Part shown: positions 10,812-21,697 of the stretch, in pieces | Numbering within the stretch: position 1 is the stretch's first letter | How the letters are laid out: each line of letters begins with the position of its first letter | Source of the DNA: Peronospora farinosa | Lineage: Eukaryota; Oomycota; Peronosporomycetes; Peronosporales; Peronosporaceae | Length of the DNA: 64,000 bases | NCBI GenBank assembly: GCA_947646735.1 | Contig: CANTFK010000182.1 | Span: 372,001-436,000 of the forward strand | Direction: 5' to 3' | Made by a program: the position numbers and the translations under genes | Notes under the pieces: generated by a model | Databases searched by the model: none | Seen by the model: only the letters and a program-made list of their open reading frames with translations | Told to the model about the DNA's origin: nothing

Positions 10812-12245
10812 ATGTTCCGACAGCTATCGCTATTGACGATGATGATGCCGGCAATGACATTTGCACTTGATAGCGAGTACTTTTCAGGTGATGCCACCGC
10901 ATACACTCTCGGTCAAGTATCGGCTGGCAATTGTAACTTCATGTACGACCCCGGGGTCGGTCATAACTATGCAGCATTGAACAATGAACAATGGGACTCG
11001 ACACTTAATTGTGGACGATGTGCCCAAGTCTCGTGTGATGATTCTCGATGCAGTAATAAGAACAGCATCATTGTTTACATTGTCGATAGGTGTCCCGAGT
11101 GTGCGAAAGGCAGCTTGGATTTATCCCCGACAGTATTCAAGGAACTTACAGGCAGTGACCCGTCTCGATACACTATCAAATGGAAATTTGTACCTTGTCC
11201 CGTGAGTGGCAACATCAATTACTGCACCAAAAGTGGTAGCAGCAGTTCGTGGCTGGCTGTGCAGCCTACGAACCATGCTACTGGTGTAGCGAGCATGAAG
11301 ATTGCCAACCAAGAAGTGACGATGGTGGATTCGTGCTACTTCTTTTTACTGAATGGCGGAACAAACGTTGATATTTCAGCAGTGGACATTGAAATCACGT
11401 CAGTCGCAGGCGAGACTATCACCGAGACCTTATCACTTACGTCTGATAGTTGCACTGTCGGGACGACCAACTTTAAAGAAAGCACGACCCAAACGTCGAC
11501 CATCCAGATGCCTCCGACTATTCAACCAACTCCGATTCCAGCCCCAGCGCCGACGGTGCCTACGACTGCTGCACCGACGGTGCCTACGACTGCTGCACCG
11601 ACGGTGCCTACGGCTGCTGCACCGACGGTGTCTACGGCTACTGCACCGACGGTCAACACTGCTACGTCGACGACGTCGTCGTACACTTTTACTAAAGGTG
11701 GCTCATCTCAGTATCAGTCTCAGTCTCAGTCTCAGACGCAGGAGCAACAGGAGCAGCAAGAGCAACAGGAGCAAACGGAGCAGCAGGGGCAACCGGAGCA
11801 GCAGGAGCAGAGTGAAGTGACCAATTTTGCTTCGCTCAACGCGAACTCAAATTCTGATAGTGGCTCCAAGTACAAGTCAGGGTCGGTCGTAGCGGCCAAT
11901 GAGTCGGGAAGCAAAGTAAGAATTCGTCAGACAAGTGAGATTGGTGTCAAAGAGATGTCTACAGCTCAGCAGGAAGAGAGATTAGAAAGCTCCGAGCAGC
12001 CTGCTGCTTCAGACATTGAGCACGTGAACACCAAGGCAAAATCTAAATTATCGGGAACGAGTACGGTCGTCGTCGGTTTTATCGTATTGGCGGTTGTGTG
12101 TGGAATCGCCTTTGCCACTGTCGTCTCTGTCGTCAAGAAGAAAAAACTGGACGACAAGCGGATGGATCGAGACATGGCCATGATGCGATCGTTCGATACG
12201 TTCAGTTCCCCGGTGCGCTTTGACGCGACCATCGCCAAGATTTAG
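10812..12245 (+). CDS. Expansin-like protein with repeat-rich linker and C-terminal membrane anchor
   Basis: 477 residues. Signal peptide at 1-18. Residues about 20-125 form an expansin/GH45-like double-psi barrel with the Cys pattern NCGRCAQVSC, VYIVDRCPECAKG and LDLSPTVF. Residues about 130-215 resemble the expansin cellulose-binding domain (CBM63), with SSWLAVQPTN. Then come a Thr/Pro/Ala repeat linker (about 226-280), a Gln/Glu/Ser-rich tract (about 295-335), a low-complexity region and one hydrophobic segment (about 413-436, TVVVGFIVLAVVCGIAF) followed by KKKK and a short cytosolic tail. Expansins loosen cellulose networks without hydrolysis; the anchor implies display on the oomycete's own surface, acting on its own wall or at host contact. 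A paralogue lies at 14455-15438. Intron-less. Confidence 0.88.
   Translation: MFRQLSLLTMMMPAMTFALDSEYFSGDATAYTLGQVSAGNCNFMYDPGVGHNYAALNNEQWDSTLNCGRCAQVSCDDSRCSNKNSIIVYIVDRCPECAKGSLDLSPTVFKELTGSDPSRYTIKWKFVPCPVSGNINYCTKSGSSSSWLAVQPTNHATGVASMKIANQEVTMVDSCYFFLLNGGTNVDISAVDIEITSVAGETITETLSLTSDSCTVGTTNFKESTTQTSTIQMPPTIQPTPIPAPAPTVPTTAAPTVPTTAAPTVPTAAAPTVSTATAPTVNTATSTTSSYTFTKGGSSQYQSQSQSQTQEQQEQQEQQEQTEQQGQPEQQEQSEVTNFASLNANSNSDSGSKYKSGSVVAANESGSKVRIRQTSEIGVKEMSTAQQEERLESSEQPAASDIEHVNTKAKSKLSGTSTVVVGFIVLAVVCGIAFATVVSVVKKKKLDDKRMDRDMAMMRSFDTFSSPVRFDATIAKI
11548..11655 (+). repeat. 24-bp tandem repeat coding for the APTVPTTA linker
   Basis: About 4.5 copies of a 24-bp unit within the expansin gene, each coding for an eight-residue Thr/Pro/Ala unit. 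The units differ by a few bases (ACT/GCT, CCT/TCT). Likely an O-glycosylated stalk; copy number probably varies between strains. Confidence 0.8.
11710..11815 (+). repeat. Gln/Glu/Ser low-complexity coding repeat
   Basis: Imperfect short repeats of CAGTCT followed by GAGCAACAG-type triplets inside the expansin gene, encoding a Ser-Gln then Glu-Gln-Gln tract. A charged, flexible extension of the stalk. Confidence 0.7.
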
Positions 12246-13007
12246 AGTCCAATCAAGTTTGCGACAATGCATCTAAATCTGGCTAGTTGCTCGCGTCAAG
12301 ACATACGCTAAGTGGCCATATGAAGGCCGCTTACACGTAAGTCGGTCAATTTGTTATATCTGTGACCTCAAAAGCTTGTAGTGTATGTGCAGTTATAATC
12401 AATTTGGTGTAAAGATTAGTGTCATGGGAACCGCTACTACAGTCGAAAGTAGATTTCAAACGATGGTGGCGTTGCGTCTTAATAAGACTGTGTCCGAAGC
12501 TTCCGTTCCTTTTGCGGTGGCTTGTTCGATCATATATATATATATATATGTATCATGTCTTACTGTCTCCACTGCAAGAATCCATCGGTTAAATATGCTG
12601 CTGCTATCATTTGATCTAGCGCAGGAGTGCAAACAATATGACGATATATAACGAACTCGACAAATTATCGCAAGCGTATAGCAAATGCTTGATATTCCTA
12701 GAAGTAAGCAAGCATTCTGGACAGGGCCGCCAAAACACCTTCTGCGGTATTCAAAATCGTAGTATTGATGCAGCAATTGAGATGGGATCCTCAAATGGAG
12801 TCACCAGTGGTGAGCTTTGATGTCGGAGCTCTCAAAACGAAGTACAAAGTGTGTCAGGTCAAAGAACCTTGCCACTATTCTAAAAAACAGATCTCATGCA
12901 TGACATACGAGAGCCTTGAAAGAGGCCGTCGTTCCGAATGCTCTTCCTTTTTTCCTTTTATTGTCTTCAAAGGATCATGCCGACGGCAGGAAGTGTAGCT
13001 GACTAGA
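12246..13007. other. Intergenic, with a short TA microsatellite
   Basis: No gene recognised. A perfect (AT)9 run occupies about 12532-12549. The amino-terminal half expected for the expansin fragment at 13008 is not recognisable here. Confidence 0.5.
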
Positions 13008-13200
13008 GTTCCGTGAGCAATTCGATAGAAGGCATCAACGGCGAGGTATTGAAGGATACGTTGTCATTGACCGCCAATAAATGTACCGACGGAACTTGGC
13101 AATTGGTTTCCAGTGGTTGACACTTCTCAATCGGCCACCACAAAGACAAAAACAGCATCAACTCCGAGTCCGACCACAGCTTCACAAACGTCGAAACCTA
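13008..13200 (+). pseudogene. Fragment of expansin CBM63 and linker
   Basis: Roughly 160 bp closely matching 15041-15200 of the neighbouring expansin gene (about 90% by eye). The reading frame gives VSNSIEGINGEVLKDTLSL, matching the end of the carbohydrate-binding domain, then meets a TGA stop just after VSSG; a Thr/Ser/Pro-rich linker continues in another frame. The double-psi barrel, signal peptide and membrane anchor are not found. Remnant of a tandem duplication of the 14455 gene. Confidence 0.8.
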
Positions 13201-14454
13201 CTTCGCACCTATAGTGGTACACCAAATGCTACTCCGACCGCGACGATCTTTTCGACTATTCCTTCATATGCAATGCTCACTCTGGAAACGGTGCAACTTC
13301 ATCAGAAAAGTCAAGCTTTATTCGATCCTGAAGCAGATCGACTTTTCTGCTGCTTGTCAACCTTACAACGATATATAACCAGTCGTCCACGCGACAATGA
13401 CTGCACTAAGCTCAGCAATGCAGCTGTCAACATCGACGTCGACATTTCGTCGAACGTGCAAAGTTTTGACTGCTCTCACCAGACACCTTTGATGATCGTA
13501 CAGATCATCAAAATGGTGAAAACAGTCACTTTACGTGTTTGTCGTAAAGCACAGATCGACTCGTAAAGCGTAGTATGGATCAAGGAACTGTGTTTCCGAC
13601 ACAGAGATGTCGCCTCTTTCATCAGATGCTTCGTCAACCTACTATTTCCTTCTCCTCGATGGAGTTGAGCGTAAACTTGAAATCTGCTCAGTGATACCAC
13701 GTATCTAGCATAGTTAAAGAGAAAACGTAGACATTTATCTCGAAAGTTCGTGCATCGTGAAGCCAGATCATCCAAGCGCGTGATGTTGTGTAGAGACCGT
13801 GATAAAGATCTCTTATGACCTGCTTCGAGTAACACGTCACTGTAACGGCATTCGTGGAAGTCTCCATTAACTTCTTGGCCTTCCTCTGCTCAACTAAAGC
13901 AAAGAGTTGCAATGACGTACTAGCATTTCACGTGCAAAGCGTCTTTTGTTCATCAAGATTGCATCCAATACATCTCGCGATTTAGAAGGTCGTTGGTAAA
14001 AGAAGGAAGCTAGCGTCACTCATGAGTTGGTAAAGTATCAATGCGACAGTATCCCAATTGCGAGCGTAGACGGACCATCCGTGTTTACAACAAGCCACTC
14101 ATGCATTAACAAGCTATCAGAGCAAAATTGTCTGGTCTCACGCGCCACGCAATGTCGGTAGGTCGGCCATCTGCCCATCTTCACAGCCACCCGTCCGCAA
14201 GTTTACTGAGCTGAGTACCACTACGACGTACGTGGCTTGAACAGAGACGGTCTCCGGTTCTGAAGCAGACCAAGCAGAATGCTTGCGCAAGAAGACGATC
14301 CGCAAGAAAATGGTTGCACGCATGACCCTTTCAACTCACATCAGACGTCTCAGTTGGATAGATTGGACACTTGCCGCTTCATGGATCTGCCAAGCAGGAC
14401 AAGTGTTTCAATCCGATCATTTCCAATTTCGCTGCAGCATTCGCACGTACTACG
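13201..14454. other. Intergenic, no gene recognised
   Basis: Short frames only (up to 119 codons on minus at 13476-13835) without motifs. The first part (13200-13330) may still hold decayed linker of the expansin fragment, since Thr/Pro/Ser codons persist in one frame. Confidence 0.4.
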
Positions 14455-15438
14455 ATGATTTCGCAGCGAATGGTCATTACGTTGTTGCTGGCTGCGTCAT
14501 GTAGTTGGCTTGCCAAGGTGTCCGCATCAATCACCTACAACGGCTACGGCACTGTCTACTCGCTTAGCTCCCCTTTTGATGGCAACTGCAACTTCATGCG
14601 GTGGCCTGAAGATGCCGTCACGAAGTATGCCGCCCTTAACGCCGAGCAGTGGGAAGGAAGCATGAACTGCGGTCGATGCGCAGAAGTCTCGTGCACCGAC
14701 GCGTCGTGCTCCGGTCATTCAGAGATCGTCTACATCATGGACCAGTGTCCGGGCTGCGCGCACGGTGACCTGGATCTGTCGCCGGACGTGTTTGAGAGTA
14801 TCACAGGCCAGTCGAACACGAAGCTGAGTATCGAGTGGAAATTTGTGGACTGTCCGATCTCGAACAATGTGCAGTACTGTTTGAAAACCGGCAGCAGTGA
14901 GTTTTGGATGGCAGTGCAGCCGACAAACTTCGTGTCGGGTGTGACGAGTCTATCAATCAACGGCCAGAAGACATCTGTAATCGATTCGGCGTACTACTTC
15001 CTGATCGACGGCTGCGGCAAAAGTGTGGTGGACTTGAGATCCGTGAGCATTTCGATAGAAGGCATGAACGGCGAGGTATTGAAGGATACGTTGTCATTAA
15101 CCGCCAATGAATGTACCGACGGAAGCTTGCAATTTGTTTCCAGTGGCAGCATTCCTCAATCGGCCATCACAACGACGAAGACAGCATCACTTAAGACTGC
15201 TTCTATAGCTTTTGCTCAGGAAGAAGCAAGCAGTAGCAATAGTCTTCACTCGACGGCTTTCATTGTTGCTGCAGTGTGTGTGGCATTGGGAGTGGTCGGT
15301 GGTGTGGTGATTGTTGTTCACAAAAAGCGCAAACGGCTCGAAGAGAGCAAGATAATAGACGACAGCGCTTCACTGGAGTCATACGTCAGTATTCACTCCC
15401 CGAAGTGGGAAGTTCCTGTAGTGCACTCTGCTGTGTAG
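14455..15438 (+). CDS. Expansin-like protein with C-terminal membrane anchor
   Basis: 327 residues from the ATG at 14455; the open frame extends upstream, but only this Met (or that at 14470) is followed by a signal peptide (VITLLLAASCSWLAKVSA). Double-psi barrel at about 27-130 with CGRCAEVSC, IMDQCPGCAHGDLDLSP and the paired cysteines; CBM63-like domain at about 135-225 (SEFWMAVQPTN). The linker is much shorter than in the 10812 gene and lacks the repeats. A hydrophobic segment near residues 265-287 is followed by HKKRKR and a 35-residue tail. The DQCPGC variant of the usual DRCPEC box is notable. A damaged copy of its 3' part lies upstream at 13008. Likely surface-anchored cell-wall loosening protein. 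Confidence 0.87.
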   Translation: MISQRMVITLLLAASCSWLAKVSASITYNGYGTVYSLSSPFDGNCNFMRWPEDAVTKYAALNAEQWEGSMNCGRCAEVSCTDASCSGHSEIVYIMDQCPGCAHGDLDLSPDVFESITGQSNTKLSIEWKFVDCPISNNVQYCLKTGSSEFWMAVQPTNFVSGVTSLSINGQKTSVIDSAYYFLIDGCGKSVVDLRSVSISIEGMNGEVLKDTLSLTANECTDGSLQFVSSGSIPQSAITTTKTASLKTASIAFAQEEASSSNSLHSTAFIVAAVCVALGVVGGVVIVVHKKRKRLEESKIIDDSASLESYVSIHSPKWEVPVVHSAV

Positions 15439-17353
15439 AAAGGTTATAAGAATGAAGCAATTAAATGCCTGTTTTCTCAATTGTGTTTGATCATTGCGCT
15501 TGCAAGCACGTCGTACTACCTGGTTGAGTATCCGTCGCAGTTGATGACACAGCAAATTTCTCGCTTTCTAGCTGAAGATTGGTCTACAACCGAGGTTCAC
15601 CCGGCTGTAGGAGCTCAACTTAGTAGTGAAGACTAATGTGAAGACAAAAAATTCATGATGTGGATGTAAGTACTAGATGTATATGTCGACGTCAACGATT
15701 ACTTGTTTATCGACTATGATGATACTCTTTCGTTGTTAGAAACGTAAACAGACTTTTTTTCTTCACGGGTTCCTTGAGCCGACAACGTAGCTAACTAAAT
15801 AGCCTTGCTACTAGGATGTAAACTACAGCACTTTTAACTGTTTCAGTGGCTCCGTATAAGGCGATAATGAAGGAGCGGAGCAGCACAATATGACCCTGAA
15901 AAAAAAGAGTCGTCACTCGATCCTTGATCCAGCTCTGATATTGACCCGAAGCGTTCTTATCGAACAAATTCTGACAAAAGCTCGCCACGAAGTCGAAAAG
16001 GTTGAAAATTCTCTGCTGCATACGCGCAAGAAGTATGCGAATTGCATCGAAGCACAATCCTCAAGCTTTTTATAAAGCTATCGGTATGTTGGTGTAGCTG
16101 TTTCCGTTAATCGTCCAGCACTACGTGTTTTTCAGGCTCTGCGGTTCTTCGCAGCCTTCTGAGCTTCGCCATGGAAACTCTGCGATCCTCGTCGAAAGCA
16201 CAGTTTTCTTCGTGATCAGTAGTCAGTACATTACTGGATCCTGTACAGAGCATTTTGCCTTCTTGTGTATTTGACAATGCCTCCAAGAAGCCTGTGGAAT
16301 GTGTGTTGGCCATTATCGACCTCTTCATTTGTTCCAGAACGATATCGACCATGCTATAAACTACATGTTGGACAAGGTAAGATAAAAAAGAAGAAAAGTT
16401 CGTTTGTCATCACTGCGCGCACCAAATCGTTGACATTGGCAATCAGATCAACATGATATTCGACTACAAAGATGAAGACGCCATCACTGTCGATAGTCAG
16501 CTATTGCTGCTGAAGGAAAGTGGCGAAGGAGATAGATTTGAAGCGTTAGCAGCGCTACCAGAACGTGGACGAAAAGGAGGAAGGATCAAAGTCCTCTGTT
16601 TTCGTACCATCACGTGACGCTACAAAACACTTTGGATCGGTTTAAACTCGGAACTTCCAGCAAGGTATCGATGCATTAAAGCGTCTTTGATTTAGATGAA
16701 AGCAAAGCCACTCTTATCAGTTTTGTCTTCAAGACTCTTGAGACCTTCAAGACTCTTGAAGGTTATTACAATACAAGAAATCGATTAATTCAATCCCCAC
16801 ACCAACATATCTGCACGGCGCAGCCAGTACCACAGCAGTGATGGCTTTCGAGGCTGTTCTAGCTCAGTGCAGCATTTATTAGAGCTAATTAGCCTACAGT
16901 AATGAAAATTGCAAGTGTCGTCAAGTTGACGAGAGCGGTAAACCCAGGAGATGCACGCCTTGTTTGTAGTTTAGTTGATGAGAACGCCACGTTGCTATGT
17001 CGATAAGGCTGATGACCACGAATAGTGCCTTCTTTAAAGTTGTTGAAGGGCACAGACGTCGGATATGCCTGGACATCGTGGTTACACTTCGGTGGCGGGA
17101 GGACAGAAAGGTTTACTGAGTTTACTCTGCTCTATATGTACGTCTTCTGGTAATTAGACGGCTACTAACCAAGTTGAAAGCAAGTGAGTCGAGACGACTA
17201 AGGACCTTAAGCGACCTAGATGGACTCAGTGTGACAGTGTGCATGACAGTGTATCACTTTATTTAAAGGCTACGTAGGTAGCACCGAATCATACCGAAGA
17301 AGACGTTCGATCGAGCACTGCAGTTTCTTAACTCAAAGGCGATACAAGCCGCC
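15439..17353. other. Intergenic, no gene recognised
   Basis: No motif-bearing frame on either strand. A 15-bp sequence (CTTCAAGACTCTTGA) occurs twice close together at about 16732-16760. Otherwise nothing seen. Confidence 0.4.
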
Positions 17354-17453
17354 TTGAAGCAACAGCAAGTCCATGGAGAGACGTATATGTGTTAGTGGAG
17401 CTATAAACGCCACTAGCACATTACGTCTCTCCATGGACTTGCTGTTGCTTCAA
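17354..17453. repeat. Long near-perfect hairpin (inverted repeat)
   Basis: Positions 17354-17385 are the exact reverse complement of 17422-17453 (32 bp). Pairing continues inward for about 12 bp with one bulge and one mismatch, leaving a loop of about 10 bases. It could be a tiny MITE or a hairpin RNA precursor. No target-site duplication could be fixed with confidence. Confidence 0.85.
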
Positions 17454-17877
17454 AGTCACAAATTTGGCCACGATGGCTTTTGATAAAATATTAAACAAAA
17501 GATGATAAAGTTGTTTCGTGACTCGACTCGTTTAACGCGTGCGTCTTTGTCGTCGGAATTGAACGTCACTTCTTTCACCTTCGATGACGTTTGTATCAAG
17601 GCTCAGAACGTCCGTGCTGGTGTTAAGAGAGCGACTGTACCCGTGCTAGGTGCAAGAGACAAGACAATAGAGGCCATGGCTGATACCATTTGAAAGCTTT
17701 AGTCTTTTTTGGAATGGCTCAACATCGCGTCTGTCTATTCCCAAGCACAGACGTGATTTGCAATACAAAAATGGTACCATGCGAGTAACGAGAGAAAGAA
17801 CAGTGTGCTTATTTTTTTCAAAGATGTAGCTTACATCAATTTTTGGTGACCAGGTTAAAGTGCCCCAAATAACTTCA
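17454..17877. other. Short unexplained frame upstream of esterase
   Basis: A 63-codon frame at 17502-17693 on plus begins MIKLFRDSTRLTRASLSS, which looks like a mitochondrial presequence, then runs into a sequence I cannot assign. It may be a truncated gene. The esterase start follows about 180 bp downstream; no promoter motif can be pointed to. Confidence 0.3.
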
Positions 17878-18691
17878 ATGGGTCTTACTCTATCCAGCGA
17901 GCGTCGCCCGGTGTTTTACTTTATTGGCGACTCCATTACCGAGCAGGGAAGCAGCCTTTGTACGAGTGGCTTTATTAACATTTTGCAGGATCATTATGTG
18001 CGCTCGGTCGACTGTATCAATCGCGGTCTCTCGGGTTACAACACCAAGTACGATCATTTTACGTTTTTATCCGTTAAAACATTGTATCCATTGAAACAGT
18101 ATAATCGTTTAAACATGTGTATCTTGATCTCTATCTCTTAGATGGGTACAAAAGTACGCCATGCCCATTTATGCCAAAGAGCTACAGACCGACTATTCAG
18201 CATCCTTTATCACGATCTTCCTTGGAGCTAATGATGCAGCACTAGAGCACGGCCATGACAAGGTACAATATGTGTCACTACAAGACTATCGAGCAAATCT
18301 GCAAAAGATTTTACAAACGGTGAAACCGCTCCTGGCTCCTGATGGTCAAGTGCTGCTAATAACACCGCCCTGTGTTATCGATTCAATGCGTGATAATGAC
18401 CGCAGCAATGCGTCAGCAGGCAAATATGCCAAAGTGTGTGTTGATTTGGCTACGGCTGAGCATGTCCATGTACTGGACTTGCATACATACTTTAACACAA
18501 CATTTCCAGATGAACACGTGCGCAAAACGTATTTTGTGGACGGTTTGCACTTTTCCAAGAAGGGCAACGAGGAGGTAGGCAAATTGCTGGGGATTGCTAT
18601 AAACGGGATATTTGATAGGGAAATAGTGGACAAGTTTAACAAGTGGCAATTGCCAGACTGGCACGATTTAGTCCCTCATGCCGAAGCCTAA
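17878..18691 (+). CDS. GDSL/SGNH esterase, isoamyl acetate-hydrolysing esterase-like (one intron)
   Basis: Two exons, 17878-18047 and 18142-18691, giving 239 residues. The join restores RGLSGYNTKWVQKYAMPIY, the expected family sequence. SGNH blocks are all visible: FIGDSITEQG (nucleophile Ser), RGLSGYN (Gly), IFLGANDAA (Asn) and VDGLHFSKKG (Asp and His). Family members hydrolyse small acetate esters such as isoamyl acetate; the substrate here is not known. The ATG at 17878 was chosen because the frame upstream to 17860 only starts with GTG. No signal peptide, so cytosolic. Length is normal for the family. Confidence 0.88.
18048..18141 (+). other. Spliceosomal intron in the esterase gene
   Basis: 94 bp, donor GTACGA, acceptor CTCTTAG. 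Length is not a multiple of three, and the intron frame reads into non-family sequence, so splicing is required. It is the only intron I could establish in the window. Confidence 0.85.
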
Positions 18692-19615
18692 TGGGAAAAA
18701 GTTCGTGTCTCGTAAGCAGTGGAAGAAGGTGTCATTCGTCTTTGTTTCATTACAGTGGAGCTGCCTATTGCCTATTATATTAGTAGACACAATAGACTCA
18801 AGTCCCAGAGATAAGATGAAGATTTGTTCTTGTCGTGTTTAGTTGATCCGAAGTTGCTATATGAAGTTGGCTTGAGTGTGAGTCAAGTCGTGTAATGCCC
18901 CGTGTGTAGTGCTGGAAACCTTTTGTTTGGTCTTGCCTTTACCTGAGCTTTGAGCACCTTCAACAACTTGACAAAATCGTGCAAAAACACAACGCAGACA
19001 AGAAAGATAACATGCTTCTCGCTACTGAAAGTATTTAAGGGTGTACAACACCTACTTTGCATCCTGATAGGACCACATCCGTTCACGATTTGCCGTGGCG
19101 CAGACGTTAATAAAACGCAGACTCGATGATGGGTAGTACCTTCCCCGAAAAAGGTATGTATGACATAGCATTCAGCAATGAGAATACCACGTGATATACT
19201 TTTCAGTGTCTAAAGCAAACAGGTGTGAACGGGGTTGCGTTGAATCGGCCTTCACGATAGTTCTAGTGTTTGGATGACGGAAACCTCGAAATCAAGTGCT
19301 GTCGAGAGATATCTGCCAACATTGAAGTCGAAAAGATAAACAACTTACCTAGTCAAATACTCATGATACGACAGCAATTGATCGACGCTCTAGCCAACAA
19401 AGTTGCGACTATTACAATAAGAGTGAATGTGATAGCTTAGAACATGCTGACAGGTACTTAGTCGCGTTCAACGCCTGCTTCCTCCTTCGTAATTGGTGAG
19501 AATTGCATTATCACGGTTCTTTAATATTTAAAGCGAACAAATACACACACAATGTTTGCTCATGTAAAAGCTGTGCTTTAAGATGCGGCAGATAGCAGCG
19601 AAGTAAAAGAGAAAG
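18692..19615. other. Intergenic, with a possible scrap of a START gene
   Basis: No complete gene. About 19228-19262 resembles the 5' end of the downstream START gene (compare 20785-20818, same strand orientation), matching most of about 33 bases, which would fit an old duplication. Confidence 0.35.
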
Positions 19616-20815
19616 CTACCCAAAACTACTCTTGTATTCAGAAACGGTGCTCGTCTCTGAAGAGTAGTGTTTGTACGAGTGATTCTTCGACACTCCATTA
19701 GCTGAAGTTACTATCTGAGCTCTTGCTGCATTGGCTGCAGGTGCTCTGATAGCATCGTTTAGACACACCGCACAAAATGTGACCCCCCTCTGAGCCAACA
19801 ACAGATCTGGAGTCACGAAACTAAGTTTCCTCTGGATCTTGCAGCCGTGACACACGTAACCGAAACAGAGTTTGCACGTTGCGTCAGACTTGCTGAAATC
19901 TCCAAATTTTCGGTTCGTGATTGGGGCATTGCAAGTTATGCAGACGTGTTCTCGGTTAGGCGTGCCCAATTCCTTTGCTTCTGCATAGCGCATCTCCAGT
20001 GTGTGCTGCAACTTCTTCATCTGTCCACAATGAGCATACTTCAACGTCGCCAGCAATGCGTTAGCCATTGTAGGAATGACCAGCATGCGGGTTATGCCGC
20101 AACCCGGATCCATCAAACCAGTCACGAAGATTTCGCTGACATCTGGTCGAAGTTGGCGGAAGAAGCTGCAGATGGACAGGTTTGCACGAACTCGATTTGG
20201 CAGCTTGTGTGTCTCTGGGAAATCAACCGAGTGCAAGATATGATACCCCACTTTCTCGCCGCTAGCAAGATGCGCAAAGCCTGTAGCCTCAACGTAAATA
20301 TAGTCGCGGTTTCTCACAATACCCATCGACTGGAGAGGGATATCCATTTCCATCCACTTGACGACAAGGGAGTTGAACGGGTTCTCTACTGTTGGGTCAA
20401 CAATATTAGCAAGGATTGCAGCGCCACTCACGTCATCCACATACGAAGCCTTGATCCGCATGATCTCGAGTGTCGGGTTTATCACACCGAACATCATGTC
20501 TTCCATTTCACCAATCGCAGTGCCGACGCAGAGCAACGATGGCAGATCCGACAGAGCCTCAGCAGTTTGATGAGATGGCATTCCATGGCGAGTATGGCCT
20601 TCCGTCCTCCCCTGGAAAACTCGGGCATTGTCTCGACTTTTGACAAGTTTCCAGTGATTCTGGTCAATTTCACCTTTGTCGACCTCGATGAAATCTTCAT
20701 ATCGTGACAGATTCCAGGCAAGGACGGCACTGGAAATCTCGTGAAGGGTGTTAGTGTCAGAAGGTGTAAGAATCAACTCCGTAAACGGGTTGACGGTGAA
20801 TCGGCCCTTCACCAT
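19616..20815 (-). CDS. START-like protein with FYVE-related zinc finger, paralogue 2
   Basis: 399 residues from an ATG at 20815. Residues about 15-255 match the START-like region of the 5870 gene (AIGEMEDMMFG, VDPTVENPFN, RNRDYIYVEATG, VGYHILHSVDF, VTGLMDPG). The C-terminal part carries four C-x2-C pairs (CITC, CKLC, CHGC, CAVC) in FYVE-like spacing, again without the RHHC box. It ends in a Ser/Tyr-rich tail. Likely a cytosolic lipid-binding protein; the lipid is unknown. Head-to-tail with a broken third copy just to the right, so the locus grew by tandem duplication. Confidence 0.82.
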   Translation of the reverse strand: MVKGRFTVNPFTELILTPSDTNTLHEISSAVLAWNLSRYEDFIEVDKGEIDQNHWKLVKSRDNARVFQGRTEGHTRHGMPSHQTAEALSDLPSLLCVGTAIGEMEDMMFGVINPTLEIMRIKASYVDDVSGAAILANIVDPTVENPFNSLVVKWMEMDIPLQSMGIVRNRDYIYVEATGFAHLASGEKVGYHILHSVDFPETHKLPNRVRANLSICSFFRQLRPDVSEIFVTGLMDPGCGITRMLVIPTMANALLATLKYAHCGQMKKLQHTLEMRYAEAKELGTPNREHVCITCNAPITNRKFGDFSKSDATCKLCFGYVCHGCKIQRKLSFVTPDLLLAQRGVTFCAVCLNDAIRAPAANAARAQIVTSANGVSKNHSYKHYSSETSTVSEYKSSFG

Positions 20816-21697
20816 CTGCAGCTAAAGTTCTTTGGATTGCTGAAAGCGAAGCAAAATTCAAAGTGATCCTGACTTCTTCCTCGTTCCAAATGAAGACCAA
20901 GGTTGACGATGCGGCACATCCTGCTTCAATATTATTTAATGACTTGGGAGTTGATCATTCAACTAGGTTGTCCATTGTTGAACCAGCAGGAGTATGACCT
21001 ACATCGTCAGTCCCATACGAGTCTTTGGGGAAGGTGTTGAAACTTCCACCGAAGTAAGGCTGAAACGATTGACGCCCTAGAAAATACGATTTAGCTGGAC
21101 TCAATCTAGTGAAACATGGAGTTATAGTGAAGCGTGAGCTACTGGTACTGCACCGAATACTACATCCGATGTTTTCTGACTTGTGATATCCGCGATGCGA
21201 CACAATACTCGGAATCCAGACGGTGGCTACGGCTACGACATAGCCGTAGTCATCGTAGATCCATTTCAATGCCTTACGAGTTCATTTGATCCTGACTTAC
21301 GTGTCACTTTATGAATATATCATGCTACTAGCCGGTGCGCCTCCTGCCGCTATGATCGGAGGTCAAACCCTTACTCAATTGTCCTGGTCGTTGAATGATT
21401 ACATAGGTATAAACGTACTCACTTCTAGTAAGCTAACAAAAGGCATCGTGACAGCTCCTGTATACTTCACCCAGCAGGGATTACAGTCTGGTTTGATCTG
21501 CTGACTATGCTGAGGGCATAACTGTGTTTTCGTGAATTTTTCTCGAAAGCACCAGTCTTTGTGAAGGTTGCAGGTGTTGTAACATTTTACCACAGATTGT
21601 CGCTCGCCAGTTGTATAATTCGGCAATTCGTTTGTTTTCGCCTAGTTCGTGACGATCAGGCTCAAACAGAGAAGAAGAAAACACTACTGACTCCGGA
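20816..21697. other. Intergenic between START gene and broken copy
   Basis: No gene recognised. The left end is the 5' flank of the START gene; the right end may include the decayed Ser-rich tail of the broken copy (minus frame 21505-21762). Confidence 0.4.

Noticed and set aside
11353..11820. 155-codon frame rich in Arg/Leu inside the expansin gene
   Set aside because: Shadow frame produced by the repeats of the real gene.
17502..17693. Start of an aminotransferase or other mitochondrial enzyme
   Set aside because: Presequence-like start, but the following residues match no family I can name; too short to call.
19847..20707. 286-codon plus frame opposite the START gene
   Set aside because: Antisense shadow of a conserved gene; no motif and not open at the matching place in the paralogue at 5870.
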